Positions 59,829 through 64,000 of a stretch of DNA of 64,000 nt are shown here, piece after piece. The position numbers and the translations under genes are program-made. The notes under the pieces were generated by a model that worked only from the letters and a program-made list of their open reading frames with translations, made no database searches and was not told the origin of the DNA. Source of the DNA: CANJIV01 sp046330225 (GTDB lineage Bacteria > Actinomycetota > Thermoleophilia > Solirubrobacterales > Solirubrobacteraceae); assembly GCA_046330225.1 (NCBI GenBank), contig JAXLTD010000003.1, positions 62,001 to 126,000 of the forward strand, written 5' to 3'. Numbering within the stretch: position 1 is the stretch's first letter; each line of letters opens with the position of its first letter.

Positions 59829-61307
59829 ATGCGCATGCGCGTGCGTGCCGGGGTGACAGCGTTCGCCTTGGCGATGTGTCTTTCCCCGCTGGCGGCGAGC
59901 TCCGCGGCGCAGCCTGGCCAGCTGGCGTCGGGCACGTACGCGGTGACGGTGCACAATGGCGGGACGGTCTACCGGGGGACCATGACCCTGCAGGTGAAGG
60001 GCAGCGTGATCACCGGGTCGTCGAGGTGGACGTGCTGTCCCGGCGCCCGGGTGGATCCCCTCAGCGGGACCGTGACCGGGTCGACCGTGACGATCCGCCG
60101 CGACTGCCGCGGACAGGGGCAGACCGCCTGCCGCCTGCAGACCTTCGTGGGCCGGATCGTGACGGACCCGAAGGACCCGGCGGCTGGCACGCTGAGCGGC
60201 GGATGGAGCGGGGACGGGATGGGCCCCGCGAACAACACCTTCACCATGAAGGTCCGGCTGAAAACGCCGAAGGTGAGGCTGTCGGGCCGGGTGACGTGTG
60301 GGGTCTGCGGCGGCACGCCGGTGTCCGGGGTGCGCGTGGTGGCGTCGCGGTCGGGTGGCGGGCCCGGTCGGGCGACGAGCGGCAGGGATGGCCGGTATGC
60401 GATGCGGCTGGCTCCCGGCACGTATCGGGTGGCGGTGGCGGGCCGGCGGGCGGCGCCTGAGAACCGGGTGGTGGTTCTCGAGCGGGATGTGCGTGCGGCG
60501 GACTTCCGGACGTGTCCCTCGGCCGCCGGCCGCCGGGCGGCGGGGGCGGCGCGGTCGCGGTGTTCGGTGGACGTTCCAATCAGCGTCGTCGACCTGACCG
60601 GGCGGCCGGTCGCCGGGGTTGGCGTGGTGGCGGTGGGGGCGTCGTCTGCGGGTGAGGTGCGTGACGTGACGCGGCCCAATGGCGTGGCGACGCTGACGCT
60701 GCCCGAGGGCGAGTGGGCGATCAACCTCGACAGCTCGTTGCGCGAGCTGGGGAGGACCCGGCAGCTGTTTGACCTGTACGGCGTCACCGTGTACCAGCCG
60801 GGCTTCGTCCCGCCGCCGGTCGGCCCGCTCGGGCGGCCCGAGCTCGTCGAGAGCTCGGAGCTGTATGGCTACTCGAGCCCGCGCTGCCCGGGGCGCCCGT
60901 ACGCGGCAGGCGGGGATTTCTTCGGGGGCTGCGTGATCAAGGTCGATCCGGCTGCGGCGCTGCCGCGGGTCGGGATGACTGCGCACCTGCATCCCTTCCT
61001 CGCGACGTGGCGCCACGGGCGGCGCGGGGACGGGCCGGTGCGCTTTGCGCTCCACGTGCCCCAGCTCGGCATCGAGCTGCACTCGAACCGCCCGTCGGGC
61101 GCGGTCCGGTTCTACTTCCCCTGGGAAGGCGCGCAGGGCACGCCGCCAGCCCCAGGGGTGGCTGGTGTCGAGGCGTTCGACGGGTGGGGGATGTCGCGTC
61201 CGGGCATCTTCACGCGCTGCTCGCCCGGCCAGCTCGTTGGCAGCGGCTGCGCCCCCAGCCTGGGAGCGACGCAGCGGGTGCTCGAGTTCGACGTCGCCTT
61301 CGCCTGA
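59829..61307 (+). CDS. Secreted protein with carboxypeptidase-regulatory-like domain
   Basis: 492 residues from ATG 59829, chosen for the -10 box 6 nt upstream and the signal peptide that follows at once. Order: signal peptide; a first beta domain with several Cys (about 30-150); a CarboxypepD_reg-like sandwich (LSGRVTCGVCGGTPVSGVRVVA ... GTYRVAVAG, 155-230); a second such unit (DVPISVVDLTGRPVAGVGVVAVG, 255-315); and a C-terminal beta domain with paired Cys. Such domains are usually adhesive or structural. No enzymatic motif. It sits between fakA and recG, apparently inserted into a conserved order. Confidence 0.7.
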   Translation: MRMRVRAGVTAFALAMCLSPLAASSAAQPGQLASGTYAVTVHNGGTVYRGTMTLQVKGSVITGSSRWTCCPGARVDPLSGTVTGSTVTIRRDCRGQGQTACRLQTFVGRIVTDPKDPAAGTLSGGWSGDGMGPANNTFTMKVRLKTPKVRLSGRVTCGVCGGTPVSGVRVVASRSGGGPGRATSGRDGRYAMRLAPGTYRVAVAGRRAAPENRVVVLERDVRAADFRTCPSAAGRRAAGAARSRCSVDVPISVVDLTGRPVAGVGVVAVGASSAGEVRDVTRPNGVATLTLPEGEWAINLDSSLRELGRTRQLFDLYGVTVYQPGFVPPPVGPLGRPELVESSELYGYSSPRCPGRPYAAGGDFFGGCVIKVDPAAALPRVGMTAHLHPFLATWRHGRRGDGPVRFALHVPQLGIELHSNRPSGAVRFYFPWEGAQGTPPAPGVAGVEAFDGWGMSRPGIFTRCSPGQLVGSGCAPSLGATQRVLEFDVAFA

Positions 61308-61422
61308 GGTGCCAGGCCCGGGATGCGCCGCCGGCACGTCTGGCGAGCCGCCTGAACACGGTGCGCCTGGCGGCCGTTCGGCCGCGGCCGACCGCTGCCC
61401 TCGCCATCATGGGGCGCCCGCC

Positions 61423-63624
61423 ATGCCCGCCGCCGCACCCCGCCGCTTCGCCACCGCCGAGCCGTTCACCCCTGAGGAACTGGCCGGCGCCGTGCTGCAC
61501 TCGCTGCCGCATCCGTCCCGGCTGGCCGAGCCGGTGCCGCTCAAGCCCGACCGCGCGGCGAAGGCCGCCGCGGCGCTCGGGATCGACACCGTCGGCGGCC
61601 TGCTCGAGCACCTCCCGGCGCGGCACGACGACCGTCGCGAGGCGACCGCGGTGGCCGACCTCGTGCCGGGCACCGACGCCACGGTCATCGTCGAGGTGCG
61701 GCGCATCGCGCAGCGCCCGACCCGCCGCCGGCGCTTCTCGCTCGTCGAGGCCACGGTCGCCGACGCGACCGGACCGGTGAAGGCCGTGTGGTTCAACCAG
61801 CCGTGGGTCGTCAAGCGCCTGCCGCCGGGCACCCGCGTCGTGCTGCACGGCAAGTACGAGGGCCGCCACCAGATCCGGGTGAGCGAGTACGAGCTCGCCG
61901 GGTCGGGCGAAGGGGTCCCGGCGGCGGCGACGGACCCGGCCGGGGGCGCCCCGGGCGCGCCCGCGGTCGAGGGCCACTCGGTCGGGTTCGTGCCGGTCTA
62001 CCCGGCCACGGAGGGGTTGGCGGCGGCCCGCATCCGCGAGCTGGCCTGGACCCACCGCGAGGCGATCGCCGACGTCGTCGAGCCGCTGCCCGGGCGGCTG
62101 CGGGCCGCCGAGGGGCTGCCCGACCGGCCGGCGGCGCTGCACGCCGTCCACTTCCCCGAGGCGGAGGGCGACGCCGAGGCGGGCCGCGCCCGGCTGGCCT
62201 TCGAGGAGCTGCTGCTCCTCCAGCTCGAGCTGCTGCGCCGGCGCGGCCAGCGGCGCGCGGCGGCCAGCGCCCCGGTGCTCGACGGCGCCGGCGCGGGGCT
62301 GGCCGAGCGGTGGCTGGCCGGCGGGCTGCCGTTCGCCCCGACCGGCGACCAGCAACGGGCGATCGACGCGATCTTCGCCGACCTCGGCCGGGACCGCCCG
62401 ATGCAGCGGCTCCTCATGGGGGAGGTCGGGTCCGGCAAGACGGTCGTCGCGCTCGCCGCGATGCTCCGGGCGCTGGACCACGGGATGCAGGCGGCGCTCA
62501 TGGCGCCGACCGAGACGCTGGCCGAGCAGCACTTCGCGACGATCCAGGCGCTCCTGGGCGGCGAGAGCGTCCCGCTCGCCCTGCTCACCGGCTCGACGCC
62601 GGCGGCCCAGCGCCGCGACGTGCTCGGCAAGCTGGAGACCGGCCAGCTCGGGCTGCTCGTCGGCACCCACGCGCTCATCGAGGAGTCCGTGGCCTTCGAC
62701 CGGCTGGCCGTGGCCGTGGTCGACGAGCAGCACCGGTTCGGGGTGCGCCAGCGCACCGCGCTGGACCGCAAGGCGGCCGGCGGCCACGCGCCGCACGTGC
62801 TCCACCTGACGGCGACGCCGATCCCTCGAACGCTGGCGCTGACGGCCTACGGCGACCTCGACGTGACCGTCCTGCGCGAGCTGCCCGCCGGCCGCCGCCC
62901 CATCGCCACCCATGTCGCCAGCGGCGAGCGCGAGCGCGCGCGGGCCTACGAGCGCATCCGCGAGGAGCTGCGGGCGGGGCGCCAGGCCTTCGTGGTCTGC
63001 CCGCTCGTCGAGGAGTCCGAGGCCCTCCAGGCCCGCGCCGCCACCGCGGAGCACGAGCGGCTCGCCCGCACCGAGTTCAAGGACTTCCGCGTTGTCCTGC
63101 TCCACGGCCAGATGCGCCCGAAGGAGAAGCAGGCGGCGATGGAGGCGTTTGCCGCGGGCGGGGCGGACGTGCTCGTCGCCACGACCGTGATCGAGGTCGG
63201 GATCGACGTGCCCAACGCCACCGTGATGCTCGTCGAGGACGCCGAGCGCTACGGCATCTCCCAGCTGCACCAGCTGCGCGGGCGCGTCGGGCGGGGCGAG
63301 CACCCGTCGCTCTGCCTGCTGTTCGGCCCCAAGGACGCGCCCCGGCTGCGCGCGCTGGCCGCGCACGACGACGGCTTCGACCTGGCTGAGATCGACCTCG
63401 AGCTGCGCGGGGAAGGGGAGATCATCGGCACCCGCCAGTCGGGCCTGGCCGCGTTCCGGGTGGCGCGGCTGCCCCAGGATGCCGCCCTGCTGGACCGCGC
63501 CCGCCCGCTTGCCGAGGCGCTGCTGGCCGCGGACCCGGAGCTCGCCGAGCCCGACCACGTCCTGCTCGACGGCGCCCTGCGCGAGCGCTACGGCACCGGC
63601 GCGCCCGAGCCCATTCCGGCGTGA
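61423..63624 (+). CDS. recG: ATP-dependent DNA helicase RecG
   Basis: 733 residues from ATG 61423. RecG remodels stalled forks and branched DNA. An N-terminal wedge/OB domain (VEVRRIAQRPTRRRRFSLVEATVAD) precedes the helicase core: LMGEVGSGKTVVALAAM (Walker A, about 335), TETLAEQHF, VVDEQHRFGVRQR (DEQH), HLTATPIPRTLAL, and the C-terminal VATTVIEVGIDVPNATVMLVEDAERYG and QLHQLRGRVGRG. The stop overlaps the rsmD start. Confidence 0.96.
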   Translation: MPAAAPRRFATAEPFTPEELAGAVLHSLPHPSRLAEPVPLKPDRAAKAAAALGIDTVGGLLEHLPARHDDRREATAVADLVPGTDATVIVEVRRIAQRPTRRRRFSLVEATVADATGPVKAVWFNQPWVVKRLPPGTRVVLHGKYEGRHQIRVSEYELAGSGEGVPAAATDPAGGAPGAPAVEGHSVGFVPVYPATEGLAAARIRELAWTHREAIADVVEPLPGRLRAAEGLPDRPAALHAVHFPEAEGDAEAGRARLAFEELLLLQLELLRRRGQRRAAASAPVLDGAGAGLAERWLAGGLPFAPTGDQQRAIDAIFADLGRDRPMQRLLMGEVGSGKTVVALAAMLRALDHGMQAALMAPTETLAEQHFATIQALLGGESVPLALLTGSTPAAQRRDVLGKLETGQLGLLVGTHALIEESVAFDRLAVAVVDEQHRFGVRQRTALDRKAAGGHAPHVLHLTATPIPRTLALTAYGDLDVTVLRELPAGRRPIATHVASGERERARAYERIREELRAGRQAFVVCPLVEESEALQARAATAEHERLARTEFKDFRVVLLHGQMRPKEKQAAMEAFAAGGADVLVATTVIEVGIDVPNATVMLVEDAERYGISQLHQLRGRVGRGEHPSLCLLFGPKDAPRLRALAAHDDGFDLAEIDLELRGEGEIIGTRQSGLAAFRVARLPQDAALLDRARPLAEALLAADPELAEPDHVLLDGALRERYGTGAPEPIPA

Positions 63625-64000
63625 GGGTCGTCGCGGGCCGGTACGGCGGCCGCCCCCTGCGCGCCCCGGCCGGCACCGGCACCCGGCCCACCAGCGACCG
63701 GGTCCGCGAGGCGCTCTTCTCCGTGCTCGGCGACGGCGTGGCCGGCGCGCGGGTGCTCGATCTCTTCGCAGGCTCGGGGGCGCTGGGCATCGAGGCGCTC
63801 TCCCGGGGCGCCGCCAGCGCCGAGTTCGTGGACCGCGACCGCCGGGCGGCTGCGGCGGTCCGGGCCAACCTCGACGCCCTCGGGGCCGGCGGCGAGGTGC
63901 GCCGCGCCGACGCCCGGTCCGCCCTCCGGAACGCACGGGCGGCGGGCCGCGTCTACGATCTGGTCTTCCTCGACCCGCCCTACCGTGCCGCACCGGGGCT
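63621..64000 (+). CDS. rsmD: 16S rRNA m2G966 methyltransferase, 5' part (runs off window)
   Basis: The GTG overlaps the recG stop (GTGA). About 126 codons are visible: VRVVAGRYGGRPLRAP, TRPTSDRVREALFSVL, the SAM loop LDLFAGSGALGIEALSRGA, and the catalytic VFLDPPY just before the window ends. This matches RsmD (YhhF), which modifies G966 of 16S rRNA. The remaining ~60 residues lie outside the window. Confidence 0.93.
   Translation, partial: MRVVAGRYGGRPLRAPAGTGTRPTSDRVREALFSVLGDGVAGARVLDLFAGSGALGIEALSRGAASAEFVDRDRRAAAAVRANLDALGAGGEVRRADARSALRNARAAGRVYDLVFLDPPYRAAPG

Overview
The window is very GC-rich (roughly 72-74% by eye) and reads as chromosome of a high-GC actinobacterium. The gene content (trpS-scpA-scpB-rluB, aroF-aroA, cmk-der, def-fmt-rsmB, ribD-ribE-ribBA-ribH, rpmB-fakA-recG-rsmD), the many secreted proteins ending in Arg/Lys-rich tails (NHL, RTX-like and delta-60 proteins) and start-proximal -10 boxes without Shine-Dalgarno sites suggest the class Thermoleophilia (Solirubrobacterales, Conexibacter/Solirubrobacter-like). 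That placement is inference; there is no rRNA in the window.

Layout. 1-3961: copper handling (C-terminal part of a multicopper oxidase, convergent with a CopC-CopD gene and a small exported partner). 4183-10126: a secreted alpha/beta-hydrolase-like protein, a four-PAS GGDEF-EAL protein and a tyrosine-phosphatase-like protein. 10201-14620: trpS, scpA, scpB, rlmN (opposite strand), rluB. 15007-19972: CHASE2-class III cyclase, NHL-repeat secreted protein, Crp/Fnr regulator and a 57-codon small ORF. 20059-24618: aromatic amino-acid cluster aroH-cupin-hisC-[leader peptide]-aroF-aroA. 24831-32198: seven minus-strand genes, mostly coupled by 4-base overlaps, lying between aroA and cmk. They encode a Tat-exported small protein, an orphan, a low-GC endonuclease/exonuclease/phosphatase-fold protein, three tandem seven-repeat delta-60 proteins and a frameshifted exported protein. 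32397-37335: cmk, der, a DUF3352-like protein, metK. 37400-45517: RTX-like protein, priA, def, fmt, rsmB, zinc-ribbon protein, rpe. 45579-51412: NarL-type two-component system plus a MacB/FtsX-type ABC transporter. 51689-57119: a frameshifted membrane glycosyltransferase overlapping a complete riboflavin operon. 57174-64000: rpmB, fakA-like gene, two secreted-protein genes, recG and the start of rsmD.

The most notable non-gene signals are four. (i) A 32-codon ORF with Phe, Tyr and Trp codons clustered at its end, followed by competing hairpins, sits just upstream of the DAHP synthase gene: a candidate attenuator for entry into the aromatic pathway. (ii) Two families of short hairpin repeats occur at gene ends: a 71-bp-period tandem repeat at two convergent junctions, and a 44-bp element present as two inverted copies about 27 kb apart. 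(iii) About eleven genes carry a TANNNT box 6-10 nt before the start codon and no ribosome-binding site, which suggests widespread leaderless mRNAs. (iv) Three reading-frame breaks all have the sense of a single missing base, so either decayed genes or homopolymer sequencing errors must be considered.

The housekeeping genes form a backbone (chromosome segregation, translation, aromatic and riboflavin synthesis, DNA repair) into which lineage-specific secreted-protein modules seem to have been inserted, most clearly between aroA and cmk and between fakA and recG. No tRNA, rRNA, CRISPR array, transposase or phage gene was recognised.
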